NCBI GenBank assembly: GCA_029239605.1
Contig: JARBUO010000003.1
Coordinates: forward strand, 1 to 63,855
Source of the DNA: Bacillota bacterium
GTDB taxonomy: Bacteria; Bacillota; Clostridia; Peptostreptococcales; Anaerovoracaceae
DNA length: 63,855 nucleotides
Direction of reading: 5' to 3'
The notes under the pieces are model-generated. The model was not told where the DNA came from, ran no database searches, and was given only the letters and a program-made list of their open reading frames with translations. The position numbers and the translations under genes were made by a program. Positions 34,033 to 42,974 of this stretch are shown here, one piece after another. Every line of letters starts with the position of its first letter. Position 1 is the first letter of the stretch.

Positions 34033-35427
34033 ATGAGAACAAAAACAAATTTTGCATGGGTATTTCTTTTCATGCTGGTCTTTTTCACGATCATGGGAAA
34101 ACCGGTGGATGCAGCAACTTCTGCTGACGTAAAGCTTGTGATTAATCATGAACAAGTTTCGGCAGATGTAATGCCCTTGATTCAGGATGGCCGGACACTC
34201 GTTCCGGCAAGAGCGGTTTTCGAAGCGCTTGGAGGGACAGTGAAGTGGGATCCGGTCAATGAGATTGTCACCGTAGAGTACGATACGACCACTGTGGTCC
34301 TCAAAATTAATGACACGGCAGCAACGGTTAATGGCAAGAGCAAAATGCTGGATGTTCCAGCAACCATAAAAGACAACAGGACAATCATACCTGTTCGATT
34401 TGTAGCAGAGGAACTTGGTTACCTCGTTGGATGGGTTGAATCCACGAGGACAGTTACAATAACATCCCCTGAAACGCCAGGTGAAAGCCCGGAAATTACA
34501 GGTTACATACAAGATGTTTCCATAGATAAAGGAACTTCGAAAAACGAAAATACCATCGTCACCGTTGAATTATCGGAACCGCTCAAAGCTTCTGACGGAT
34601 ACCAAACAACAACGCTTATTGGTCCTGATCGATTTGTTTTGGATGTGAAAAACTTTTTGGTGGACTTGAAAGTATCTGATCTGACCTATGATCAGAAAGA
34701 CTCTCCCTTGGCAGCAGTAAGAGTTGCTGTTTATAATGAAAGCACAGCCAGAGTCGTATGCGATTTAAAGGAAGGCACAATACCTGCCGTAACCTTATCT
34801 GCAGATGGAAAAACATTAACCATTACTTTTCGAACCCTAAGCACCTATTTTAATCCCATGGAAGATGGAAAACTGGTAGTAATACTTGATCCAGGCCACG
34901 GTGCAGCGACTGCCGGAAAGCAAAGCCCCGAGGGTTTGCTGAAAGAATACGAATTTAACCGATCTGTTGCAAATAAAATGAAGTCCTATCTTGAAGCGGA
35001 GGGAATCGAAGTGCTTCTTACGGTGCATGATGATTCAGATCCAACTCTTGCAGACAGATGTGCGAGTGCAAACAATTCCGATGCGGACATCTTTGTCAGT
35101 ATCCATGCCAATGCTTTTGGCAGCGGTAAAGAATGGACAAGCCCAAATGGTTGGGAGATATATCATTACCAGGGCAGCGTTTTAGGCAATAAGCTTGCGA
35201 CGGCTATTTCAAATGCTAACTTTCCTGGGCTCGGCATCAATAACCGGGGAATTAAAACAGCCAACTTCTATGTCATCAAAAATACATATATACCAGCCGT
35301 GTTGATCGAGCATGGATTCTTTACGAATATTGACGAAGTCAAACTCTTACAGAGTGAAGAATGGCGGGAAAAAGCTGCTCGTTATAATGTGGAAGGAATC
35401 GTGAACTTTTTGAAGTCTTATGAATAA
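34033..35427 (+). CDS. N-acetylmuramoyl-L-alanine amidase with copper-amine-oxidase-N and AMIN-like domains
   Basis: This 464-residue secreted protein has a signal peptide and a Cu_amine_oxidN1 domain (about 30-145, with DGRTLVPARAVFEALGGTVKW and NRTIIPVRFVAEELGYLVGW). An AMIN-like domain follows (about 155-270), then a C-terminal Amidase_3 domain with VVILDPGHGAATAGK, KEYEFNRSVANK, VSIHANAFGS and VLIEHGFFTN. These supply the zinc ligands and catalytic glutamate. It cleaves the amide bond between muramic acid and the stem peptide. AAAGGGGGG lies upstream of the ATG. Confidence 0.92.
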   Translation: MRTKTNFAWVFLFMLVFFTIMGKPVDAATSADVKLVINHEQVSADVMPLIQDGRTLVPARAVFEALGGTVKWDPVNEIVTVEYDTTTVVLKINDTAATVNGKSKMLDVPATIKDNRTIIPVRFVAEELGYLVGWVESTRTVTITSPETPGESPEITGYIQDVSIDKGTSKNENTIVTVELSEPLKASDGYQTTTLIGPDRFVLDVKNFLVDLKVSDLTYDQKDSPLAAVRVAVYNESTARVVCDLKEGTIPAVTLSADGKTLTITFRTLSTYFNPMEDGKLVVILDPGHGAATAGKQSPEGLLKEYEFNRSVANKMKSYLEAEGIEVLLTVHDDSDPTLADRCASANNSDADIFVSIHANAFGSGKEWTSPNGWEIYHYQGSVLGNKLATAISNANFPGLGINNRGIKTANFYVIKNTYIPAVLIEHGFFTNIDEVKLLQSEEWREKAARYNVEGIVNFLKSYE

Positions 35428-35460
35428 ATAGGTTGTTCCCATTCAACAAACCGATCTTGA

Positions 35461-35495
35461 AAAAGAGATAGCTGTTCTATCTCTTTTCTTTTTTA
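35461..35495 (+). terminator. Terminator of the amidase gene
   Basis: AAAAGAGATAG-CTGTT-CTATCTCTTTT followed by T. Confidence 0.9.
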
Positions 35496-35570
35496 GGAAA
35501 CTTACTTTAACATTTGAAAAGCAGGTACCGGATAGTAAGCTGTATCGGTATCTGCTTTTTTAAAAATTTC

Positions 35571-36143
35571 TTAAGCCTGATTTTGTGCAGTGATATATTG
35601 TTGCATTCCGCTTGAAAAATAGTCAGCCATTTTCATTGCCACGGATAAGAGCGTCTCATAAATATCGGCGCTTTTCGTATTGTCTCCCGCTATAAGTGCA
35701 TTGGTTTCATCGATGGTAAGCAGAAGATATCTGAAGAATAAAGCTCTCCATTCACTTTCCTGCCAGAATGGGTTGATTTGTGATAAAATCGCTGCGGTAT
35801 GATGGAGGTTATGGTGAATCTGTTCCATGTATCCATTTACCGCATTGTCGTCGTCGCGCTTCTGTGCGTCAATAAGCAATTCCACGAAAGCAATATAATC
35901 AGAAAACAGGGTGTTATAAGTATTGGCAATGTCGTCACCGAAATAGGATCTCATAAAATTAACATACTCCATGGGGATTTGAGATAATCGCTGCCTTATT
36001 TGTGCCTGGTCGCTCAACCCTTGGATTGTACTGATAATATATGCTCTCATCCATGCCGCCAAATTTCTATAGACCATACCGGCTTGGTTTATGGTTTCCA
36101 TCTGAACAGTATCAGATCTATTCAGTTCATTTTTACGAATCAT
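35571..36143 (-). CDS. Uncharacterised helical protein
   Basis: This 190-residue protein is predicted to be entirely alpha-helical, with no signal peptide or membrane segment. Landmarks are WMRAYIISTIQGLSDQAQIRQRL, SYFGDDIANTYNTLFSDYIAF, NPFWQESEWRALFFRYLLLT and MKMADYFSSGMQQYI. Homologues in Clostridia and Bacilli are common and often carry misleading names; I know of no established function. A strong AAGGAGG precedes its start. It stands alone between the amidase and the chemoreceptor. Confidence 0.75.
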   Translation of the reverse strand: MIRKNELNRSDTVQMETINQAGMVYRNLAAWMRAYIISTIQGLSDQAQIRQRLSQIPMEYVNFMRSYFGDDIANTYNTLFSDYIAFVELLIDAQKRDDDNAVNGYMEQIHHNLHHTAAILSQINPFWQESEWRALFFRYLLLTIDETNALIAGDNTKSADIYETLLSVAMKMADYFSSGMQQYITAQNQA

Positions 36144-36356
36144 ATAGGAATCCTCCTTGCAAAATTAATATAGTATATTACTTCCTTGATTCCATTGCTA
36201 TTGAGCTTATCTTTTTATCGTAAACATATTTTATCTTAAATTGATAAATAGTAGCATTATTAACATAATTTTATGAATAATCAAATATTAATAAATTAAA
36301 AACAAAATTTTGTTAATTACTCAACTAACAGGAAATTATGACGATATATTAAATTG

Positions 36357-36392
36357 AGTACTTTGTTGCAGAAAAAAGAGCGATAGAGTACT
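36357..36392 (+). promoter_or_regulatory. 13-bp leader hairpin upstream of the chemoreceptor gene
   Basis: AGTACTTTGTTGC (36357-36369) pairs with GCGATAGAGTACT (36380-36392) over 13 pairs, three of them G-U. The outer half (AGTACTTTG..AGAGTACT) matches the livJ leader hairpin. It ends about 9 nt before the AAAGGAG ribosome-binding site. Confidence 0.45.
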
Positions 36393-36415
36393 TTATTTCG
36401 AAAGGAGAAGATTTA

Positions 36416-39400
36416 ATGAAAATTCGCACCAAGAGTCTAACTACAAAGATTTTACTTTCAATTGGAATTCCCGTAGCGCTTACTTATTGTATCGTGGCGG
36501 GAGTCATCTTGAATCTGGTCAATCAATCTGTTACCGGGTTGACGGAATCGGAACTTTCAGCTAGGTCTCAGGCAGCTGCAAATGAGATAGGCGGTATTTT
36601 TTCCGGCTACATGGATGTAGCAGAACAGATGGCTGCAAATACTCAGTTCAGCAAGCTAATCTCCGAAACCACAGGAGAAATGAACTTAATGGATATGCCC
36701 GCTTTTAAAGATGCGGAAGCAACCCTTGTGAATATTCAGAAAACCGATCCAGAAAACATCTTAACATCATGGATGGTAGATGTAGATACCAATACCCTTG
36801 TCTTGGTTCAAGCTGACGGACAGACTGTGAAGGCCGCTGGCTGGGACATCAATCAACAGGACTGGTTTCAGTTGCTGCAGAAAAAGCAGAGTACGATTCT
36901 AACAGAACCCTACAAGGCTTCCATCTCTGATTCCATCATTGTCAGCGTAGCATCCCCGATTTATGCGCCGGGTACACAAGATATCATCGGTGTAGCAGGA
37001 ATTGACGTAAATACGGATCGAATCTACCAGATGATAAAAGGATATCAGCTTGGAGAGACTGGCTCGTACATTCTTGCAAGCAGCGATGCTCAGGTCCTGT
37101 ATCATGCAAATAACGAATTTAAGAATCAAAATATTTCTGAGACAGATGTATCTGAAAATCTGAAGCAGGCATTTCAAGAGAAGAATCTCGGAGATATCCG
37201 CTTTCAAAACGAAGGGATTGACAGCCATGGCTATGTTTCCGCTGTTGGCGATACCGGCTGGATTGTAGCAACTTCTTTGCCGGACAAGGAATTCAACAGT
37301 ACATACACCAAAGTGCAGACGGTTATCTTTACGGTCTTTTTACTTACAATTCTTCTTGTTGTAGGTCTCATTGTCCTGTTATCCGCCCGCATCGTCAAAC
37401 CGCTGAAATCTCTTTCCCGCGCAGCAGACCGGCTGTCACAAGGTGAAGTGGAAGTTGATGTTTCCAATATTACAGACAGCAGCGATGAAATCGGCGAACT
37501 CACACAATCCTTTGTCAAGATGATTGATAACGTGAAGCAGGAAGCTCATGTTGCAGAGAAAATCGCCTCTGGCGATTTGTCCGTCGAAATCGTCCCTCAC
37601 TCGGAAAAGGACGTTCTGGCGGTGAGTATGGTCTCTATGATCCAAACGTTACGGTTGCTGACGGAAGAAACAACACGGCTGACTAAGGCTGCGGTGGAAG
37701 GAAGGCTGTCGGAAAGGGGGAACGCGGAACTCTTTGAAGGCGGCTATCAGGAATTGATCCAGGGGATCAATCATACTTTGGATTCCGTAATAACACCGCT
37801 TCAGATATCTGCTGACTTTATCGGTCAGATCAGCAGAGGGGAGATTCCCACTCCGATTACCGAGGAATATCCCGGCGACTTCAATCAGATCAAAGATAGT
37901 TTGAATACATGTATTGAAGCAATCAATGCACTGATAGAGGATTCCATCATGCTGTCCGATGCGGCGCAGGCAGGAGAACTGGACAAACGGGCAGAAGTGT
38001 CAAGGCATGGCGGAGATTTCAGGAAGATTATATGGGGTCTGAATGAGACTCTGAACGCAGTGGTAGGCCCACTGAACAAGGCTTCTGAGTATGTTAAAAA
38101 AATTGGAATGGGAGAAATCCCTCAGCACATTACTGAGGAATATGCGGGTGATTTCAATGAGATCAAAGAAAGCATCAACAACTGCATTGAAGGTTTATCC
38201 GCTTTGGTGCATGGAAATCAAATCCTCGGAGCAATGAGCAGAAATGATTATACTAAGCGTATGGAAGGCGAATATCTTGGGATTTATGATGAGATATCCA
38301 AGTCAATCAACACTGTTTCTGATAAAGTAGTCGGTGTGATCGAAGTGGTCAATCACGTATCAGAAGGCAATTTGGCTGACCTGGAAGAGCTGACAGAAAA
38401 GGGCAGCGGAAGTGAGGAAGATGAATTGACTCCCGCTCTGATTACCATGATAGAGAACATTAAAATGCTGGTGGAAGAGACTGAGATTTTGTCTGTTTCT
38501 GCCGTAGAGGGACGTCTGGAAGTCAGAGGGGATGAAAGCAGATTCACGGGAGAATACCGTAAAGTAATATCGGGGACCAACCGCACGTTAGATGCTGTGA
38601 TTGCTCCCGTGCAGGAAGCGCTTGCCGTATTAAAAGAGATGAGCAACGGGAATCTGCAGCTGCAGATGGAAGGAAGCTACGAGGGCGATCATGCAGAAAT
38701 AAAAGAAGCCCTGAATTTAACCATCAATAATTTAATGAGCTACGTAAGCGAAATCTCCCATGTCCTTGCGCAGATTGGCAGCGGAAATCTGGACAACGCC
38801 ATTACAGCTGATTATCGTGGAGATTTTATCGAGATTAGAGACTCACTGAACAATATCAGTTTGTCACTCAGCAAAACCATGAGCGGAATCAATTCAGCAG
38901 CAGAGCAGGTGGCTGCAGGTTCAAGGCAGGTTTCTGACGGAAGTCAGGCATTGTCTCAGGGTTCTACCCAGCAGGCAAGTTCTGTAGAGGAGCTTACCGC
39001 ATCCATTGCCGAGATCGCAGGTCAAACAAGACAGAATGCGGTTAATGCCGGTGAAGCCAGCAGATTGGCTTCAGAAGCGAGAAACAATGCACTGAAAGGC
39101 AATGACCAGATGAAGGAAATGCTCGATTCTATGACGGAAATCAACGATTCTTCCGCTAATATTTCAAAGATCATCAAGGTTATCGATGACATCGCGTTCC
39201 AGACGAATATTCTGGCGTTAAATGCAGCAGTGGAAGCCGCCAGAGCAGGACAACATGGAAAAGGCTTTGCTGTCGTTGCTGAAGAGGTCAGAAATCTGGC
39301 TGCTCGAAGTGCAGCAGCGGCGCGAGAAACCACAGAGCTCATTGAAGGCTCCATCAATAAGGTTCAAAGTGGTACCAGGATTGCTGATGAGACAGCTCAG

Positions 39401-39715
39401 GCTCTAAAGGAAATTGTAGGAGTCATCGACCAGACTGCAAGCCTTACAGAAGAGATTGCAAAAGCCTCCAATGAGCAGGCCACCGGCATCGCTCAAGTCA
39501 ACAGAGGGCTGGAGCAGGTTTCCCAGGTTGTTCAAAACAATTCTGCCACGGCGGAGCAGAGTGCTGCAGCCAGTGAAGAATTGTCGAGCCAGTCAGAGCT
39601 TTTAAAGGATATGATGAGCCGCTTCAATCTGGCCAAAATGGATGAACTAACCGGCGAGGAAAGGCTGCTGCCTGGTGCCAATCACAAGATTCAGCTTCTG
39701 GAAGAACGGTATTAA
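36416..39715 (+). CDS. Large methyl-accepting chemotaxis protein with poly-HAMP region
   Basis: This 1,099-residue receptor has a membrane helix (about 11-33), an extracellular double-Cache sensor (about 40-290, with DINQQDWFQLLQKKQ and VASPIYAPG), a second membrane helix (about 300-322) and a canonical HAMP domain. About ten further HAMP-like modules follow (roughly 380-860), recognised by repeats such as GEIPTPITEEYPGDF, GDFNEIKESINNCIEG and GRLEVRGDESRF. The C-terminal signalling domain has the hairpin tip IAFQTNILALNAAVEAARAG. It senses small molecules and controls CheA. AAAGGAG precedes the ATG. Most receptors are 550-700 residues, so the poly-HAMP relay makes this one exceptional. Confidence 0.93.
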   Translation: MKIRTKSLTTKILLSIGIPVALTYCIVAGVILNLVNQSVTGLTESELSARSQAAANEIGGIFSGYMDVAEQMAANTQFSKLISETTGEMNLMDMPAFKDAEATLVNIQKTDPENILTSWMVDVDTNTLVLVQADGQTVKAAGWDINQQDWFQLLQKKQSTILTEPYKASISDSIIVSVASPIYAPGTQDIIGVAGIDVNTDRIYQMIKGYQLGETGSYILASSDAQVLYHANNEFKNQNISETDVSENLKQAFQEKNLGDIRFQNEGIDSHGYVSAVGDTGWIVATSLPDKEFNSTYTKVQTVIFTVFLLTILLVVGLIVLLSARIVKPLKSLSRAADRLSQGEVEVDVSNITDSSDEIGELTQSFVKMIDNVKQEAHVAEKIASGDLSVEIVPHSEKDVLAVSMVSMIQTLRLLTEETTRLTKAAVEGRLSERGNAELFEGGYQELIQGINHTLDSVITPLQISADFIGQISRGEIPTPITEEYPGDFNQIKDSLNTCIEAINALIEDSIMLSDAAQAGELDKRAEVSRHGGDFRKIIWGLNETLNAVVGPLNKASEYVKKIGMGEIPQHITEEYAGDFNEIKESINNCIEGLSALVHGNQILGAMSRNDYTKRMEGEYLGIYDEISKSINTVSDKVVGVIEVVNHVSEGNLADLEELTEKGSGSEEDELTPALITMIENIKMLVEETEILSVSAVEGRLEVRGDESRFTGEYRKVISGTNRTLDAVIAPVQEALAVLKEMSNGNLQLQMEGSYEGDHAEIKEALNLTINNLMSYVSEISHVLAQIGSGNLDNAITADYRGDFIEIRDSLNNISLSLSKTMSGINSAAEQVAAGSRQVSDGSQALSQGSTQQASSVEELTASIAEIAGQTRQNAVNAGEASRLASEARNNALKGNDQMKEMLDSMTEINDSSANISKIIKVIDDIAFQTNILALNAAVEAARAGQHGKGFAVVAEEVRNLAARSAAAARETTELIEGSINKVQSGTRIADETAQALKEIVGVIDQTASLTEEIAKASNEQATGIAQVNRGLEQVSQVVQNNSATAEQSAAASEELSSQSELLKDMMSRFNLAKMDELTGEERLLPGANHKIQLLEERY

Positions 39716-39822
39716 GTCCATAGGGCAATCTCGTATCGTACAAGATTGCTTACTGACAGGTACTGAAACTCAAGGAATATGTGAAATTCTATCGGACTAT
39801 AAACTCGGACTATAAACTAAGA

Positions 39823-39863
39823 AGGACTGCTCTCCCTGATATTACATCAGAGGGAGCAGTCCT
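39823..39863. terminator. 18-bp hairpin downstream of the chemoreceptor gene
   Basis: AGGACTGCTCTCCCTGAT pairs with ATCAGAGGGAGCAGTCCT (one G-U, one mismatch) around ATTAC. It lies between convergent genes; the T-tail is poor, so terminator function is probable rather than certain. A 13-bp direct repeat CGGACTATAAACT lies just upstream. Confidence 0.5.
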
Positions 39864-39883
39864 CTTCGCTGATTTAGTCTGCT

Positions 39884-40468
39884 TTAGTCTGTCAACAGAG
39901 CGCTTTCATGTGGAGAGACCAATGGGTTCATTTTGTCGATCGCCATCTGGCCGGAATAGGTCAGCGCAATACTTCCAAGCTCCAGATCCGGAATGTCATA
40001 TAAGTAATCGTCATGATTTCCGGCCTGGGCAACTGTCTCTTTAAAGTAAGCATAAAGATCCGAATCCTTATATTCGGAATAATTTGCATTTTCCAAAGGC
40101 TCTTCGTAGTCAAGGGTGAGGTGACCTTTCTCTTCAAGACTTTTCAATATCGCTCCAAGGCTTTTTACTGTTTTCATGGAATCAGCCTTATCTCTCAGAT
40201 GAACCGGAGCCAGTGCCACCGATTCAAAATGACTTGACTTTGAACTTTTGAGTACAAATCTAGCCAAAGGCAGATAAGGGGTTTGCGCCAACTGATTCAG
40301 GAAGTCTTTTTCCTCATTTGAAAGAGGTACTTCTGCTCTTTGGCTTGCACAGCAGCAGCCTCCGCCGCAGCCGTGTCCTTGAGCGTGCTCGTGAGAATGA
40401 TGATTCTGGTGGTTGTGATCATCGCCGTTGCTGCCATGACAGCAGCCACCTTTATGATTATGATTCAT
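39884..40468 (-). CDS. His/Cys-rich metal-binding-like protein, unknown function
   Basis: This 194-residue protein has an N-terminus packed with potential metal ligands: MNHNHKGGCCHG, then HNHQNHHSHEHAQGHGCGGGCCC. The remaining 140 residues form a soluble, mostly helical domain with KDFLNQLAQTPYLPLARFVL, KTVKSLGAILKSLEEKGHLTLDYEEPL and a C-terminal LGSIALTYSGQMAID. I place the start at 40468 because AAAGGAAT lies just upstream. The ligand-rich tail suggests metal storage, delivery or sensing, and its promoter carries a palindromic operator. The identity of the metal is unknown. Confidence 0.7.
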   Translation of the reverse strand: MNHNHKGGCCHGSNGDDHNHQNHHSHEHAQGHGCGGGCCCASQRAEVPLSNEEKDFLNQLAQTPYLPLARFVLKSSKSSHFESVALAPVHLRDKADSMKTVKSLGAILKSLEEKGHLTLDYEEPLENANYSEYKDSDLYAYFKETVAQAGNHDDYLYDIPDLELGSIALTYSGQMAIDKMNPLVSPHESALLTD

Positions 40469-40612
40469 TCTAATTCCTTTCTTTATAGCATTCAAAATAG
40501 TATTAAAATTGTATTTTGAAAACGATAGGGTCTTACATATAACATATTATAACATATAAGGTATTCCACTTTAGTATTACACTTTCGTCAGTATGAATTA
40601 ATCAACATTTGG

Positions 40613-40628
40613 GTTAGATATGTCTAAC
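40613..40628. promoter_or_regulatory. Palindromic operator GTTAGA-TATG-TCTAAC
   Basis: A perfect 6-bp inverted repeat with 4-bp spacer lies a few bases downstream of the -10 element of the minus-strand promoter at 40639-40668, covering the first transcribed bases. TTAG...CTAA palindromes are used by DtxR/MntR-type metalloregulators in many bacteria, which would fit the His/Cys-rich product (inference). Confidence 0.5.
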
Positions 40629-40638
40629 TAATTTTATA

Positions 40639-40668
40639 AGAATACCATATTTACAAAGAAATTGTCAA
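40639..40668 (-). promoter_or_regulatory. Promoter of the His/Cys-rich protein gene
   Basis: On the minus strand TTGACA (40668-40663) and TATTCT (40644-40639) are 18 bp apart, with an extended TGG before the -10. The predicted start is near 40632, leaving a 5' leader of about 165 nt. Confidence 0.65.
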
Positions 40669-40770
40669 GTCTCAGTCATTTACGATGCTTTTGCTCATTC
40701 TTTGCGGTTCTTTGTTTATGACCAGTTGGTTCAGAGAGATTTTTATATGGATCAGGAGTTAAGGATTTTC

Positions 40771-40800
40771 TTGAATAATCATAAAAAAGTGTGGTATTAT
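40771..40800 (+). promoter_or_regulatory. Promoter of the ABC exporter operon
   Basis: TTGAAT (40771-40776) and TATTAT (40795-40800) are 18 bp apart, with an extended TGG before the -10. This is about 60 bp upstream of the ATPase start codon. Confidence 0.55.
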
Positions 40801-40861
40801 CAATATTACGTATCAAGGGGTAACGTTCATATCTATCTGTGGGAAAAGGAGTAACAATCAG

Positions 40862-41782
40862 ATGAATCCGATCATCGAGGTCAGTAATTTTACAAAAAAA
40901 TATGGAGATTTTATTGCTGTAAATGATATCTCTTTCAGTGTTGAAGAGGGGACGATTTTCGCCTTTCTTGGGCCAAATGGAGCAGGTAAAAGCACCACCA
41001 TTAATACTTTGTGTACTATCTTTGAGAAGACTTCCGGTCAGCTTCTGATCAATGGCTATGATGTAACGATTCAAAAAAGTGAAGTCAGATCTGCAATCGG
41101 TGTGGTATTTCAAGATTCTACGCTGGATGCAAAGATGACCATAGAAGAGAATCTGAAAATGCACTGTGTGTTTTATAATATACCGAAAAGGGAAGTAGAA
41201 GAGCGAATTCAATTTGTTCTGAATCTGGTAGACTTACTGAACGAGCGGAAAAAACCGGTTTCTGCACTGTCGGGAGGAATGAAACGAAGAGTGGAAATTG
41301 CCCGGGGTCTGATTCATTATCCAAAGGTATTGTTTTTGGATGAACCGACAACGGGTCTGGATCCCCAAACCCGGGCGCATATTTGGGAATATATCCTCAA
41401 ACTGCAAAAGGAAAGGAATATCACAATATTTCTTACCACTCACTACATGGAGGAAGCAGAAATCTGCAATAAAATTGCCATCATTGACAATGGCGTAATC
41501 GTTGCACATGATACACCTTATTCACTAAAAAAGGCCTTTACAAAGGATACCGCTTATATCACGACCAGAAGGTCACCGGAGCTGGAAGAACTGCTGGTTC
41601 GTTTTGATCTGAACCATGAAAGAAAAGACGGCTACTATAAAGTTGAAGCGGAAAAACTGGACAGCCTGCTGCAGGTCTTAAGCATACACAAAGATGACAT
41701 CACAAATATCGAAATCAAAAAAGGAACGTTTAATGATGTTTTCCTTGCAATAACAGGGAAAAAAATCAGGGAGGAGGCATAG
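40862..41782 (+). CDS. ABC transporter ATPase (DrrA-type exporter)
   Basis: This 306-residue ATPase has Walker A GPNGAGKST (residues 39-47), a Q-loop VFQDSTLD, signature LSGGMKRRVEIARGL and Walker B VLFLDEPTTGLDPQ. It also has the long C-terminal tail typical of DrrA/ABC-2 exporters (NIEIKKGTFNDVFLAITGKKI). It energises the permease encoded immediately downstream. Substrates for this class include drugs and antibiotics, but the sequence does not specify one. A GGAAAAGGAG ribosome-binding site is present. Confidence 0.9.
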   Translation: MNPIIEVSNFTKKYGDFIAVNDISFSVEEGTIFAFLGPNGAGKSTTINTLCTIFEKTSGQLLINGYDVTIQKSEVRSAIGVVFQDSTLDAKMTIEENLKMHCVFYNIPKREVEERIQFVLNLVDLLNERKKPVSALSGGMKRRVEIARGLIHYPKVLFLDEPTTGLDPQTRAHIWEYILKLQKERNITIFLTTHYMEEAEICNKIAIIDNGVIVAHDTPYSLKKAFTKDTAYITTRRSPELEELLVRFDLNHERKDGYYKVEAEKLDSLLQVLSIHKDDITNIEIKKGTFNDVFLAITGKKIREEA

Positions 41783-42619
41783 ATGAACACAGTTTTTGCA
41801 TTATGGAAGCGCGGGCTGAAAGCCTTTGTCAGGAATAGAACGGGATTGGTATTTTCATTGATCTTTCCGCTTTTCTTCGTCTACGTATTTGGTGCGATTT
41901 TCAGGACCGATTTTATCGACAACCCTATTGCATACATGCTTTCTGGAGTGATCATTACGACAGTATTTGAAAGCTCATTGAACTTGGCATCTTCCACTGT
42001 TGATGACATGGTCAGCGGATTTATGAAAGAAGTGCTGGTTTCTCCCGCTAAACGGATCTCTGTCGCAGTGGGGCAGCTTTTATCTGCCGCAACGGTTTCC
42101 ACGGTTCAGGGTCTCCTTGTTTTAGTCATCGGACTTTTTATCGGGATTAAATTTACAACATGGCTCACGCCATTATTTGTCCTCTGTGCGATGATCAGCG
42201 TAGGACTTGTGTTCTCCGGGGTTGGTCTTTTTATGGCAACAAAGGTGCGGAACGGTCAGACTTTTCAAATTGTCAAAACGGCCATCACAATGCCGTTGAC
42301 CTTCCTTTCAGGGGCTTATATTCCTCTGGATATGCTGCCGGACTCTCTTCGTTTTGTAGCATATTTTAATCCAATGACCTATGCTACCGCATTCTTTCGG
42401 ATGGTCGTGCTTGAAAAGACCCATCTGCCCTCCGCTCAGCTGGTAAAAGAAGGACTGGCCATCGATATCAGCGGCTTTATCGTAACACCGTTTCTGTCAT
42501 TTATGATCATCATGGCCATCGGTCTTGTTTTTCTATTCCTGTCCACAAATTCCTTCGTCAAAACAGATTTCTCCCGTGTGAACCGAAGTTCTACCGATGC
42601 CAATGCGATATGGGGTTAA
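41783..42619 (+). CDS. ABC-2 type transporter permease (DrrB-like)
   Basis: This 278-residue protein has six membrane segments in the ABC-2 pattern, starting ALWKRGLKAFVRNRTGLVFSLIFPLFFVYVFGAI. It also contains GFMKEVLVSPAKRISVAVGQLL and LPLTFLSGAYIPL-type (MPLTFLSGAYIPLDMLP) sequence. Its ATG directly follows the ATPase stop and uses GGGAGGAGG inside that gene, so the pair is translationally coupled. Together they form a homodimeric or heterodimeric exporter. Confidence 0.9.
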   Translation: MNTVFALWKRGLKAFVRNRTGLVFSLIFPLFFVYVFGAIFRTDFIDNPIAYMLSGVIITTVFESSLNLASSTVDDMVSGFMKEVLVSPAKRISVAVGQLLSAATVSTVQGLLVLVIGLFIGIKFTTWLTPLFVLCAMISVGLVFSGVGLFMATKVRNGQTFQIVKTAITMPLTFLSGAYIPLDMLPDSLRFVAYFNPMTYATAFFRMVVLEKTHLPSAQLVKEGLAIDISGFIVTPFLSFMIIMAIGLVFLFLSTNSFVKTDFSRVNRSSTDANAIWG

Positions 42620-42974
42620 TGTCCACTGACAACGATATGCCTAACTGTCACTGAATACTGTACCTTTTCCTGATTATTAACCTGTGAAAGGGGTACAAGT
42701 TTATTTGAAAAGGAAATGAACCTTTCCTCTAGAGAGTCTAAAAGAAAACGATATCACGAATATCTGGAATCCTTTCAAAAGTGATGGTGCTTGTAAGGGT
42801 TTTGTGAGGAGATTGCAGTAACATTAGGTTACAAGTATTCTAGCAGAAATATCGAGAATGCAATGAGTTTTATACCGTATATGGGCACTTGGTATAAGAT
42901 GAGCGAGTAGTGCAACCGGCTTGTATATCATCGAGCTATTTTACTTTGTATAAAGATTTTATTCAAAGGAGAAT
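42620..42974. other. Gene-free region before the surface protein
   Basis: 355 bp without a supported gene. It contains AT-rich, promoter-like sequence and ends in AAAGGAG 8 nt before the surface-protein start. No terminator that I would trust is visible after the exporter operon. Confidence 0.3.
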
